Shown here piece after piece: positions 33,918-42,847 of a stretch of 64,000 nt of DNA. The notes under the pieces were generated by a model. It did no database searches and was not told where the DNA came from. It saw nothing but the letters and a program-made list of their open reading frames with translations. Each line of letters opens with the position of its first letter. Position 1 is the stretch's first letter. This DNA is from Rhizobium sp. BG4 (GTDB lineage Bacteria; Pseudomonadota; Alphaproteobacteria; Rhizobiales; Rhizobiaceae). The position numbers and the translations under genes are program-made. The stretch covers positions 992,001 to 1,056,000 of the forward strand of contig NZ_CP044126.1 in NCBI RefSeq assembly GCF_016864575.1, read 5' to 3'.

Positions 33918-34802
33918 ATGAGTGCTCAGAAAAGTGCCGTCATCTTCGCCTGGATCCTTCTCCTTCCGGCAGTCCTTTACGTCCTGGCAATCGTTGCCTA
34001 TCCGCTGGTCGACACATTCATCCTGTCGTTCACGGACGCATCGCTGCGTAAGGTCACGAACTGGGTCGGCTGGGTCAATTACGAGAAGATCTTCAATTCC
34101 ACCTTTGCGGAAGTCATTCTGCGCACCTTCATCTGGACGTTCTTTTCGGTCGCCCTGAAGATGATCATCGGCACGTTCGGCGCTGTCATGCTGAATGCCG
34201 CCGTGCCCGGCCGCTCGCTGTTCCGGCTGCTGACCATGCCGCCATGGATCGTGCCGATGGCGATCGGCATCTTCATGTGGGGCTGGATGTATAACGGCCA
34301 GTTCGGGATGATCTCTGGCCTGCTGCAGCGCTTCGGCCTGGTTGATGGCCCAGTCGCCTTCCTCGCCTATGGCAGCACCGCCTTCTGGGCGACGATCGTG
34401 ACCGACGTCTGGATCGGCGTGCCGCTGGTGACGATCTACTTCCTCGCCGCCATTCAGTCGATCCCGAAGGATCTCTATGAGGCCGCCTGGACCGACGGCG
34501 CCGGCCGCATGTACCGCTTCCGCCGCATCACGCTGCCGCTGATGGTTCCCGCCATCATCACCATGTCGATGCTGTCGCTGATCGCGACCTTCAATTCCTT
34601 CGACATCATCTGGATTCTGACGCAGGGCGGTCCGAGCGGTGAAACGACGACGATGATCATCGACACCTATCAGACGGCAATCGGCTCGAAGAAATACGGT
34701 GAAGGTGCGGCCCGCGCCGTGCTGATCTGCATCTTCCTGTCGCTCTTCTGCTTCGCCTATTTCCGCGTCACCCGCCGCCTCAACCCGGAGAAGCGCGCAT
34801 GA
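33918..34802 (+). CDS. Carbohydrate ABC transporter permease (MalF/UgpA type)
   Basis: 294-residue permease with six hydrophobic segments starting FAWILLLPAVLYVLAIVAYP. EAA loop EAAWTDGAGRMYRFRRITLP near residue 195 and the C-terminal FDIIWILTQGGP motif are typical of the sugar CUT1 family. GGGAGG lies eight bases before the ATG. Coupled to the next permease through ATGA. Confidence 0.92.
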   Translation: MSAQKSAVIFAWILLLPAVLYVLAIVAYPLVDTFILSFTDASLRKVTNWVGWVNYEKIFNSTFAEVILRTFIWTFFSVALKMIIGTFGAVMLNAAVPGRSLFRLLTMPPWIVPMAIGIFMWGWMYNGQFGMISGLLQRFGLVDGPVAFLAYGSTAFWATIVTDVWIGVPLVTIYFLAAIQSIPKDLYEAAWTDGAGRMYRFRRITLPLMVPAIITMSMLSLIATFNSFDIIWILTQGGPSGETTTMIIDTYQTAIGSKKYGEGAARAVLICIFLSLFCFAYFRVTRRLNPEKRA

Positions 34803-35656
34803 GCAGCCGTCCCATGATCGATCGCTACAGCTGGTGGGAAATCATCCTCATCTATTGCGGCATCGCGCTGTTTCTCTTCTTCGTGCTGTCGCCTTTCGTC
34901 GAAGGCTTCCTGGTGTCCTTGAAGCCGCTCAGTCAGCTCTTCTCCTCGCCATACCGCTTCTGGCCGGAGAACGGCTCGTTCGAGGCCTACAGGACGATGT
35001 GGATCAGCGTGCCGGGCTTCGGGCGCTATATCTTCAACTCCTTCTTCATCTCGATCATCGTGACTGTCATCGTGCTCTGCCTAGTCATCCCGGCATCCTA
35101 TGCCTTCGCGAAGTTCGAATTCCGCGGCATGGGCATCCTGCTCGGCGCCTTCCTGACGGTGAACATGTTCTCCGGCGCCGTGCTGCTCATTCCGCTTTTC
35201 CGCCTGATGCGCACGATGGGCGTGCTCAACACCTATTTCGCCATGATCGTGCCGGGTGTCGCCTTCCTGATCCCGTCGGCGATCTGGCTTCTGCGCACCT
35301 ACATGATCCGCATTCCCCAGGAACTCAACGAAGCGGCCTATATGGATGGCGCCAGCCATTTCTATACGCTCCGCCGCGTCATTCTGCCCATTGCGATGCC
35401 GGGGATTATCGTCGTCGCGATTACCACCTTCATCGGCGCCTATGCCCAGCAGTTCATCTTCGCGCTGACCTTCAACTCGAAGACTGAATACATGCCCCTG
35501 CCGGTGGGACTCTTCGCTTACTTCGGAAAGCAGGAGGTCATCTGGAACGAACTGATGGCGGCCTCCTTCGTCGGCATCGCGCCGGCGATGGTCGTCATCT
35601 TCTTCCTTCAGCGCTACCTTGTCGGCGGCCTGACCGCCGGTGCGGTGAAACAATAA
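34799..35656 (+). CDS. Carbohydrate ABC transporter permease (MalG/UgpE type)
   Basis: 285-residue second permease. Six hydrophobic segments; EAA loop EAAYMDGASHFYTLRRVILP and the C-terminal region ending with a hydrophobic helix and GGLTAGAVKQ, the CUT1 MalG tail. The ATG overlaps the MalF-like stop. It is followed after 47 bases by the binding-protein gene, an order (membrane genes before SBP) less common than SBP-first operons. Confidence 0.92.
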   Translation: MSSRPMIDRYSWWEIILIYCGIALFLFFVLSPFVEGFLVSLKPLSQLFSSPYRFWPENGSFEAYRTMWISVPGFGRYIFNSFFISIIVTVIVLCLVIPASYAFAKFEFRGMGILLGAFLTVNMFSGAVLLIPLFRLMRTMGVLNTYFAMIVPGVAFLIPSAIWLLRTYMIRIPQELNEAAYMDGASHFYTLRRVILPIAMPGIIVVAITTFIGAYAQQFIFALTFNSKTEYMPLPVGLFAYFGKQEVIWNELMAASFVGIAPAMVVIFFLQRYLVGGLTAGAVKQ

Positions 35657-35703
35657 GACCAAGAAAAGAGTGAACAGCTAACAACGAGAATGGGAGTCAC
35701 GAC

Positions 35704-36936
35704 GTGAACACTACCATCAAGACAGGCCTAATGGCGCTCGCCTTGCTCGGTTCGACGGCACTGACCGCGGTCACTGCCCAGGCAGCCGACAAGGAAATCA
35801 GCTGGATCTATTGCGGCGACACGATCGACCCGATCCACACCAAATACATCAAGGAATGGGAATCCAAGAACGAAGGCTGGAAGGTCGCCCCCGAAGTCGT
35901 CGGCTGGGCGCAGTGCCAGGACAAGGCAACGACGCTGGCGGCCGCCGGCACCCCCGTCGCCATGGCCTATGTCGGCTCGCGCACCCTGAAGGAATTCGCG
36001 CAGAACGACCTGATCGTTCCGGTTCCGATGAGTGACGACGAGAAGAAGGGTTACTACCCGCACATCGTCGACACCGTCACCTTCGACGGCAACCAGTGGG
36101 GCGTTCCGATCGCCTTCTCGACCAAGGCCCTCTATTGGAACAAGGATCTCTTCAAGCAGGCCGGTCTCGACCCCGAGAAGCCGCCGAAGACCTGGGCCGA
36201 AGAAATCGAGATGGCAAAGACCATCAAGGAAAAGACCGGCGTTCCGGGCTTCGGTCTCTCGGCCAAGACCTTCGACAACACGATGCACCAGTTCATGCAT
36301 TGGGTTTATACGAATAACGGCGCCGTCACCGATGCCGAAGGCAAGGTGACCCTCGACAGCCCGCAGATCCTCGCGGCCCTGAAGGCCTACAAGGATATCG
36401 CCGCTTATGCCGAAGAAGGCCCGACGGCATACGAACAGAACGAAGTCCGCGCCATCTTCCTCGACGGCAAGGTCGCGATGATCCAGGCCGGCTCCGGCGC
36501 TGCCTACCGCCTGAAGGACACCAAGATCAACTGGGGCGTTGCGACGCTGCCGCTTGGTCCGGATGCCAAGGGCGCCGGCACGCTGCTGATCACCGACAGC
36601 CTTGCGATCTTCAAGGGCTCGGGCGTCGAAGAAAAGGCGACCGAATTCGCCAAGTACATCACCTCTCCCGATATCCAGGGCGAATACGAACTGCAGGGCG
36701 GCGCTGGCCTCACCCCGCTGCGTCCGTCCAAGAAGGTCGACGAGTTCGTTGCCAAGGATCCCTTCTGGAAGCCGTTCATCGAGGGTATCGATTACGGTGG
36801 TCCGGAGCCGCTCTTCACCGATTACAAGGGCTTCCAGAACTCGATGATCGAGATGGTCCAGTCCGTCGTCACCGGCAAGGCAGAACCGGAAGCCGCCCTC
36901 AAGAAGGCTGCCGGCGAAATCGAAGCCTTCAAGTAA
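35704..36936 (+). CDS. Carbohydrate ABC transporter, substrate-binding protein
   Basis: 410-residue SBP_bac_1 protein. Sec signal peptide 1-27 (LMALALLGSTALTAVTAQA). Mature part has EISWIYCGDTIDPIHTKYIK, GVPIAFSTKALYWNKDLFKQAGLD (in parts), and PPKTWAEEIEMA, standard for CUT1 sugar-binding proteins. Start is GTG at 35704 with GGGAG eight bases upstream. Sugar unknown. A stable hairpin lies 12 bases after the stop. Confidence 0.92.
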   Translation: MNTTIKTGLMALALLGSTALTAVTAQAADKEISWIYCGDTIDPIHTKYIKEWESKNEGWKVAPEVVGWAQCQDKATTLAAAGTPVAMAYVGSRTLKEFAQNDLIVPVPMSDDEKKGYYPHIVDTVTFDGNQWGVPIAFSTKALYWNKDLFKQAGLDPEKPPKTWAEEIEMAKTIKEKTGVPGFGLSAKTFDNTMHQFMHWVYTNNGAVTDAEGKVTLDSPQILAALKAYKDIAAYAEEGPTAYEQNEVRAIFLDGKVAMIQAGSGAAYRLKDTKINWGVATLPLGPDAKGAGTLLITDSLAIFKGSGVEEKATEFAKYITSPDIQGEYELQGGAGLTPLRPSKKVDEFVAKDPFWKPFIEGIDYGGPEPLFTDYKGFQNSMIEMVQSVVTGKAEPEAALKKAAGEIEAFK

Positions 36937-36948
36937 GCCTCGAAACGG

Positions 36949-36975
36949 GGATCGCGGCCCTCGCGGCCGCGATCC
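36949..36975 (+). terminator. Intercistronic hairpin after the sugar-binding-protein gene
   Basis: GGATCGCGGCC, loop CTCGC, GGCCGCGATCC: a perfect 11-base stem starting 12 bases past the stop. No T-run follows and the operon continues, so it more likely shields the binding-protein mRNA from 3' exonucleases or attenuates the ATPase gene than fully terminates. Confidence 0.7.
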
Positions 36976-37024
36976 TCACCGACCAACTTCATGCGCGTTC
37001 AAGGCCGGGACCGGAGACAGATTT

Positions 37025-38158
37025 TTGGGACAGCTTCAGCTCAATAAAGTTCAAAAATTCTATGGCGACTACGAAGTTCTGAAAGGCGTCGAGCTCGACG
37101 TGAAGAACGGCGAGTTCGTTGTCTTCGTCGGCCCGTCGGGCTGCGGCAAGTCCACGCTGCTGCGGATGATCGCCGGCCTCGATGCGACCACCAAGGGCGA
37201 CATCGTCATCGACAGCGTGCGCGTCAACGATCTGCCGCCGGTCAAGCGCGGCATCGCCATGGTCTTCCAGTCCTATGCGCTCTATCCGCATATGAGCGTC
37301 TTCGAGAACATCGCATTCCCGCTGCGCGTCGAGAAGATGGAGGAGGAGAAGCTCAAGGCCAAGGTGGAGAATGCCGCCCGCATCCTGCATCTCGAAACAC
37401 GGCTGCAGCAGAAGCCCGGCATGCTCTCGGGCGGCCAGCGCCAGCGTGTCGCGATCGGCCGCGCGATCGTCCGCGAGCCGAAGATCTTCCTGTTCGACGA
37501 GCCGCTATCCAACCTCGACGCGGCGCTGCGCGCCGACATGCGCATCGAGCTTGCCAAGCTGCACCGGCAGCTGAAGGCGACGATGATCTACGTGACCCAC
37601 GACCAGGTGGAAGCCATGACCATGGCCGACCGCATCGTCGTGCTCGACGCCGGCAATATCTCGCAGACGGGCGCGCCGCTGGAGCTCTATCACAAGCCGG
37701 CAAACCAGTTCGTCGCCGGCTTCATCGGCAATCCGAAAATGAACTTCCTGCCGGTCACCTGCACGGCGGCCAGCGCCTCCGGCGTCACCGTCGGTTATCG
37801 CGGCCAGACGGCAACGCTGCCGGTCACGCCGCGCGACGGCATGGTCGGCAAGACGCTGACGCTCGGCATCCGCCCGGAACATATCCAGCTGACCAATGGG
37901 GACATATCGCTCGCCGTCACCCCGAGCGTCATCGAGCGGCTCGGCGCCAACACCGTAGCCTATGCAGCACTCGGCGGCGAAACGGAAAACTTCTGCGCCA
38001 TGCTCCCAGGCAGCGTCGGCATCCGCGCCGACCAGCCCGTCACCGTCGGCATCAACGCCGCCGACTGCCACCTCTTCGACGAGGAAGGCAAGGCGTTCGA
38101 GCGCCGGGTCGAACTCACCGAAATCGACATGAACCTGTTGTCGCCGGCGACGGCGTGA
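37025..38158 (+). CDS. Carbohydrate ABC transporter ATPase (UgpC/MalK type)
   Basis: 377 residues. Walker A GPSGCGKST, Q-loop FQSYALYPHMSVFEN, signature LSGGQRQR, Walker B IFLFDEPLSNLDA, switch His in YVTHDQVEAMT, and a C-terminal TOBE/MalK regulatory domain from about 240. The start is TTG at 37025 with GGAG eight bases upstream; there is no ATG or GTG at a suitable place before the conserved QLQLNKV. It closes the five-gene sugar operon that begins at 32747. Confidence 0.92.
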   Translation: MGQLQLNKVQKFYGDYEVLKGVELDVKNGEFVVFVGPSGCGKSTLLRMIAGLDATTKGDIVIDSVRVNDLPPVKRGIAMVFQSYALYPHMSVFENIAFPLRVEKMEEEKLKAKVENAARILHLETRLQQKPGMLSGGQRQRVAIGRAIVREPKIFLFDEPLSNLDAALRADMRIELAKLHRQLKATMIYVTHDQVEAMTMADRIVVLDAGNISQTGAPLELYHKPANQFVAGFIGNPKMNFLPVTCTAASASGVTVGYRGQTATLPVTPRDGMVGKTLTLGIRPEHIQLTNGDISLAVTPSVIERLGANTVAYAALGGETENFCAMLPGSVGIRADQPVTVGINAADCHLFDEEGKAFERRVELTEIDMNLLSPATA

Positions 38159-38484
38159 GGGCAAGCGAGCCAACCATATTGGCCGGCAACAACTTTGCGA
38201 CCACAGCCGTCAGCCCTTGCGGCTCAGCCAGTACGATCCTCGCTGAAGCCAAGCGGAGCGCACCCGGGTTCGACGCCGAACAGCTCATGACGGCGGCAGT
38301 ACGCAGATTTTGTCGGTGCCCGCTCCTTAGCCGGTCGCCGTGACTACTCAAGGGTGGCCTCAGGCCTGGTTTGCCGATGTGTGACGAACCATTAACCGAA
38401 GCTATCAAAACGCTGGCGGCGGTAACTGCCGCTAAGGTTTCGCTCCTGTAGGTTCACCCTGAAGAAACTCAGGGCCGGCATGCG
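38159..38484. other. Intergenic region before the diguanylate cyclase
   Basis: 326 bases with no convincing gene. A short hairpin GCCAA-CCATA-TTGGC (about 38170-38184) follows the ATPase stop and may end that operon. The right half (about 38380-38470) is more AT-rich and should hold the promoter of the cyclase gene; no clear consensus was found. Confidence 0.5.
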
Positions 38485-39894
38485 ATGAAGCGTTTCACTG
38501 GATTGAAGTTGGTAGGACCTGCGCTATTGCTCGCCGCCGTCGTGATCGCCGGGCTTGCAGCAGTTCCCTATTATGGTGTCGCGCGCCTGGATGCGGAGAT
38601 CCGCGAGCGTCAGGAGACACTCGTCAAACGAAACATTTCGATCTGGATCACCGACGTCGAATTTGCCCTCACTGCTTGGACAATCTGGGACGAGTCGATC
38701 GCCAAAATCGATAACGCATTCGATCCCGAATGGACCGACCGCAACATCGGCAACTCGTTGATTGGAACGTCTCGCACCCGGTTCGTCGCCATTTTGGATG
38801 CCGAAGGCAAAATGATCTACGACAAGACCGCCGACGAAGTCGCCACGCGACCATTCTTTCATCGTGGCACCGCCGAGATCATTGGGGACGCAAGTGCCCT
38901 CGTTGCCCAAGTTCGCGAGCGCGAGCAGGGTGCAAAGGCATCAGGAATTCCCAATCCTGTTTCATTCAGCAAAATCGAGGTTGTCGGAAGTGACGCCGTG
39001 CTGCTGACTGCAAGCCTCTTCCAACCGGATTTCAGAACGGCAACACCGCGCGGACCAAGCGCTCCGATCCTCATCTCGGCGATCCCGATTGCCGGCAGCT
39101 TACAGGAGTTCCTGGGTAACCGCTTCCTCCTCGATGATGCGACCATAGGCGGCCAGGCCTCCGTTCCGGACAACCGAGCCCGCGTCGAGGTCGCAGTCGG
39201 CACCGATGGGCAAAAGGAAGTCCTGTCCTGGAAGCCACCGACGCCCGCCAGGGATTTGCTTTTACAATCTCTTCCCCTTGCAGCCGCAGTCATAGCCGTG
39301 CTTGTTTTTGGCGCCGTATTTGTTGCGAGGATTTCGCGGCAGGCAGTAGTGTCGTTGGTCGAAGAGGAGAAGCGCATGCGACATGCAGCGACGCATGACT
39401 TCCTCACGGGGCTTTCCAATCGCACGACGATCGAAGCGCAGTTCAGTCGTCTATCCGAAATAGGAAACGTCACCGTCGTCTGCCTGGACCTCGATGGGTT
39501 CAAAGCGGTCAACGACCGGCACGGACATGCCGCCGGCGACGAGGTACTCCGGCAGGTCGCCCAACGCCTTCGATCGTCCACGAGGCATGACGACATTGTC
39601 TTCCGTCTGGGCGGTGACGAGTTCGCAATTCTGATGCCTTCGACCACACAGGTCGAAGCGGAGCTGAGCTGCCGGCGGCTTTCGTTGCTTCTCGGCCAGC
39701 CTTATGACTTCGATCACATCGAAGCGCGAATTGGCGCCTCGTTCGGTATTGATCATGCCGGTTCAGTTTCAGACCGCAGCTGTGACGAAGCCCTCAAGAG
39801 AGCCGACGAAGCGCTTTACGCGGCCAAATCGATTGGCCGCGGATCCGTGGTGACTTTTCAGGCGCAGGGCGACGCCATGCTGGCATGCGCTTGA
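38485..39894 (+). CDS. CHASE4-GGDEF diguanylate cyclase
   Basis: 469 residues. TM1 about 10-32, periplasmic CHASE4-type sensor about 40-250 (ITDVEFALTAWTIWDESI is characteristic), TM2 about 261-283, then GGDEF domain from about 296 (HDFLTGLSNR). The active-site motif GGDEF is intact at residues 376-380 and the inhibitory I-site RHDD lies five residues before it (367-370), so it should make cyclic di-GMP and be product-inhibited. No EAL domain. It stands alone between two transport operons; signal unknown. Confidence 0.93.
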   Translation: MKRFTGLKLVGPALLLAAVVIAGLAAVPYYGVARLDAEIRERQETLVKRNISIWITDVEFALTAWTIWDESIAKIDNAFDPEWTDRNIGNSLIGTSRTRFVAILDAEGKMIYDKTADEVATRPFFHRGTAEIIGDASALVAQVREREQGAKASGIPNPVSFSKIEVVGSDAVLLTASLFQPDFRTATPRGPSAPILISAIPIAGSLQEFLGNRFLLDDATIGGQASVPDNRARVEVAVGTDGQKEVLSWKPPTPARDLLLQSLPLAAAVIAVLVFGAVFVARISRQAVVSLVEEEKRMRHAATHDFLTGLSNRTTIEAQFSRLSEIGNVTVVCLDLDGFKAVNDRHGHAAGDEVLRQVAQRLRSSTRHDDIVFRLGGDEFAILMPSTTQVEAELSCRRLSLLLGQPYDFDHIEARIGASFGIDHAGSVSDRSCDEALKRADEALYAAKSIGRGSVVTFQAQGDAMLACA

Positions 39895-39996
39895 GGCTGA
39901 AGAGAGCATCACCGGCTCGTGACCTTCGCATCCCAGGCTCGCATCTTGGTGCAGGTTCATCACACTGAGCGGTTCTCGCGATATAGACTTTTTCGG

Positions 39997-40251
39997 TCAC
40001 TGTGAAGCCGAGCGCTTGGGTCGTCGAGTGAACTCCAGAAGGTCGTTAGCCGCGATATCAGCCGCGGTAAATTCGTCGCAGGCAAGGTAAGGTGTTTCTA
40101 CCAGCAGACGCGTTACCAGCTTCAGCCAGCTTTCGAACATGTCCTGGGCCAGCAACCGCCACTCTTGAAAAATTGCGCCTGCTGCCGCCTTTCCCGTCAG
40201 AGACGACCGGCGGGCTGGCAGGTCATTTGCCTCTATATGCCGGCTATCCAT
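39997..40251 (-). CDS. Possible small hypothetical protein
   Basis: 84-residue frame from ATG 40251; unrecognised. The C-terminal half looks helical and amphipathic (MFESWLKLVTRLLVE, then DEFTAADIAANDLLEF), which is more protein-like than a chance frame. No convincing ribosome site; a longer frame reaches a GTG at 40368. It converges with the cyclase gene. The rest of the 544 bases between 39894 and 40439 has no other gene. Confidence 0.35.
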   Translation of the reverse strand: MDSRHIEANDLPARRSSLTGKAAAGAIFQEWRLLAQDMFESWLKLVTRLLVETPYLACDEFTAADIAANDLLEFTRRPKRSASQ

Positions 40252-40377
40252 CGGGCATAATTGCAATCGGGCCGCGAACGGTATCCGGCGCCGCTGAAAA
40301 TGCCGGCTGATTCCATAACCATTTGAAATCAAATATACTATTTTTAGCTGTGCCCATTCATTGATCACGAACTCTGC

Positions 40378-40406
40378 TTGACACTTTTTTAACCCCTGCC
40401 TATGGT
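40378..40406 (+). promoter_or_regulatory. Sigma-70-type promoter of the nucleoside/nucleobase operon
   Basis: TTGACA at 40378-40383, 17 bases, then TATGGT at 40401-40406. The -35 is perfect and the -10 matches four of six. It ends 32 bases before the ATG of the binding-protein gene. Confidence 0.65.
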
Positions 40407-40438
40407 TTTTACCAAATAGTCAAAAAAGGGGAACGACT

Positions 40439-41425
40439 ATGAAAAATCAGATCATCATGTCTCGCCGTACCGTTCTGGCCTCGGGCATTGCGCTCGGTGT
40501 CAGCGCGCTTTCTCCCGCCGCACGCGCCGCCGCACCGCTCAAGGTGGCCGGCATCCACGCCTCGCCGGTCGAAAATGCCTGGAACTCCTGTCTCCATGCA
40601 GCCCTTCAAGCCGCGGCGAAGGAAGGCGTCATCGAATATGTCTTCTCCGAGGGCGTCTCGGGCACCGATTACCCGCGCGCCATGCGCGAATATGCCGAAC
40701 AGGGCAACAAGCTGATCATCGGCGAGGCCTATGCGGTCGAAAAGGAAGCGCGCCAGGTGGCCGCCGAATATCCCGACACCGCTTTTGTTCTCGGCTCCAG
40801 CGGCAATGAGGAAGGCGACAATTTCGGCGTCTTCGGCACCTGGAACCATGACGGCGCCTATCTGGCCGGGATGCTCGCCGGCAAGATGACGAAGTCCAAC
40901 GTCGTGGGTTCCGTCGGTGCGATCCCGATCCCCGAAGTCAACATGCTGATCAATGCCTTCGGCGAAGGCGTCAAGGCCGTGAACCCCGACGCCAAGCACC
41001 TCGTTGCCTTCATCGGCACGTTCTTCGACCCGCCTAAGGCGCGTGAAGCCGGCCTTGCCCAGATCGATGCAGGCGCGGACATTCTGTTCGGCGAGCGCAT
41101 CGGCACGGCGGATGCCGCCAAGGAGCGCGGCATCAAGGCTGTCGGATCGCTGATCGACTACTCGCCGCGTTATCCCGACACGGTATTCGCCAACGCGCTC
41201 TGGGGCTTCCGTCCGATCCTCAATGCGGCGATCGCCGACGTTCAGGCCGGCAAGCCTGTTGGCAAGAACTACACGGCCTTCGGCCTGATGAAGGAAGGCG
41301 GCAGCGACATCGTCTATGTGAAGGGTGTTGCCCCGGGCGACGCCGAAACGGCAATGGAAGCCAAGCGCGCCGAAATCAAGGCCGGAACCTTCGAAGTTCC
41401 GAGAAACATGGACCAGCCGAAGTAA
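40439..41425 (+). CDS. BMP-family ABC transporter substrate-binding protein
   Basis: 328-residue Bmp/Med-type periplasmic protein, the class that binds purine or pyrimidine nucleosides. N-terminus MSRRTVLASGIALGVSALS has a twin Arg before a hydrophobic core, so Sec or Tat export is possible. Family parts: KVAGIHASPVENAWNSCLHA, YAEQGNKLIIGEAY, GVFGTWNHDGAYLAGMLAG and SLIDYSPRYPDTV. AAAAGGGG precedes the ATG. Leads an operon with an amidase, ABC ATPase, two permeases and a cytosine deaminase. Confidence 0.9.
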   Translation: MKNQIIMSRRTVLASGIALGVSALSPAARAAAPLKVAGIHASPVENAWNSCLHAALQAAAKEGVIEYVFSEGVSGTDYPRAMREYAEQGNKLIIGEAYAVEKEARQVAAEYPDTAFVLGSSGNEEGDNFGVFGTWNHDGAYLAGMLAGKMTKSNVVGSVGAIPIPEVNMLINAFGEGVKAVNPDAKHLVAFIGTFFDPPKAREAGLAQIDAGADILFGERIGTADAAKERGIKAVGSLIDYSPRYPDTVFANALWGFRPILNAAIADVQAGKPVGKNYTAFGLMKEGGSDIVYVKGVAPGDAETAMEAKRAEIKAGTFEVPRNMDQPK

Positions 41426-41434
41426 TTCTCACCC

Positions 41435-42847
41435 ATGTTTCAGGACGCAACGGCGCTCGCCGGGTCGATCAGGGACGGCCGGACCTCGGCAAGCGAGGCC
41501 ATGCAGGCCGCTATCGACGCGGCCGCGCGTGAGGAGGCGCTTGGCGCGATCGCCTATCTCGATACCGGGATGGGCATAGAAGCTGCGCGCCGCCTCGACG
41601 TCGAGCGGCAAAGCGAGCCCGAGCGTTTCAACGCCCGCGTCTTCGCTGGCGTGCCGACGCTCGCCAAGGATCTCGGCGGGCCGTTTGCGGGCCTGCCCGT
41701 TGCGGCCGGTTCGCGGCTCTTCGATCGCCGGAAATCCGGCCTCGATTCCGACCTCGCCGGCCGTTTTCGCGACGCCGGTCTTGTTCCCTTCGGCCTGACC
41801 ACAAGTCCGGAATTTGGCCTGTCGCTCGCCAGCGAGCCGGCGATCGGCCCGCTCTGCCGCAATCCGCTCGACCGGAACCGGACACCCGGAGGCTCGTCGG
41901 GCGGGGCGGCGGCGGCCGTTGCCGCAGGCATCGTTGCAATCGCGCACGCGACCGACGCCGGTGGATCGATCCGTGTGCCGGCAGCGTGCTGCGGCCTCGT
42001 CGGCCTGAAGCCCGGCCGCGGCGCAATGCCCGCCGGACCTTTCTTCGGCAACCATCTCGGCGGGATTGCCAGCGAAATGGCGGTCACGCGCTCCGTACGG
42101 GACGCCGCCGCCATATTCGAAGCGCTCGAAGGCCCTGCCCGCGGTCCGTTTGCGGACGCACCATCTGCGGCGCCACCGGAGCGGCCGCTGCGGATCGGCG
42201 TGCTGACCGATACGGGCGCGGCCTATCCGACCACCGCAGACCGCGTGCAGGCGGTAGAAGACGCCGCGAAGTTCCTGGAAGGCCGCGGTCACGCGATTGT
42301 GCCACTCGCCTGGCAGGATTTTGCGCCTCTTGCCGATACAAGCGCGAAAGTCTTCGGCAACATTATCGCCGCCAATCTTGCCGCCTTGATCGATGGCCTT
42401 GCTCTCGACGCCGGCAAGACGGAAAAGATGACGCAGGCCTTCATCAACCGTGGACGCACCATGCCGGCAACGGAACTCTGGAAATCACTCGATGCCGGTG
42501 TGCGGGTCAGCCATGGTCTCTGGTCCCAGTTCGACAGCGTCGATGCGATTGTCACGCCGATGCTTTCAAGCGCACCGTTGCCGATCGGCTCGTTTCCATC
42601 GGATCACGATGACACCGAGCTTCATCTCAACCGCATGACCGCCTTTGCGCCGCTCGCAGCGCTCGCCAATATATCGGGCTTTCCGGCGATCACCTTGCCC
42701 TTCGGCAAGGATGCCGACGGCCTGCCGCTGCCGGTCCAGATCATCGCTCCGTTCAGCCAGGAGAAGCTGCTGCTTTCTCTGGCCGCCACGCTGGAAGCCG
42801 ACGAACGCTGGCAGCACCCCTTCAGCGTTGCAGGACTGAACGCATGA
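41435..42847 (+). CDS. Amidase signature family hydrolase
   Basis: 470 residues with the complete Ser-cisSer-Lys triad: Lys78 in TLAKDLGG, cis-Ser in PGGSSGGAAAA (near 154) and nucleophile Ser178 in DAGGSIRVPA. C-terminal FPAITLPFG is typical. Could cleave a carbamoyl or amide bond in a nucleobase breakdown product such as an allophanate- or ureido-type compound, given the deaminase in the same operon, but this is inference. Begins 10 bases after the binding-protein stop and overlaps the ATPase ATG (ATGA). Confidence 0.9.
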   Translation: MFQDATALAGSIRDGRTSASEAMQAAIDAAAREEALGAIAYLDTGMGIEAARRLDVERQSEPERFNARVFAGVPTLAKDLGGPFAGLPVAAGSRLFDRRKSGLDSDLAGRFRDAGLVPFGLTTSPEFGLSLASEPAIGPLCRNPLDRNRTPGGSSGGAAAAVAAGIVAIAHATDAGGSIRVPAACCGLVGLKPGRGAMPAGPFFGNHLGGIASEMAVTRSVRDAAAIFEALEGPARGPFADAPSAAPPERPLRIGVLTDTGAAYPTTADRVQAVEDAAKFLEGRGHAIVPLAWQDFAPLADTSAKVFGNIIAANLAALIDGLALDAGKTEKMTQAFINRGRTMPATELWKSLDAGVRVSHGLWSQFDSVDAIVTPMLSSAPLPIGSFPSDHDDTELHLNRMTAFAPLAALANISGFPAITLPFGKDADGLPLPVQIIAPFSQEKLLLSLAATLEADERWQHPFSVAGLNA

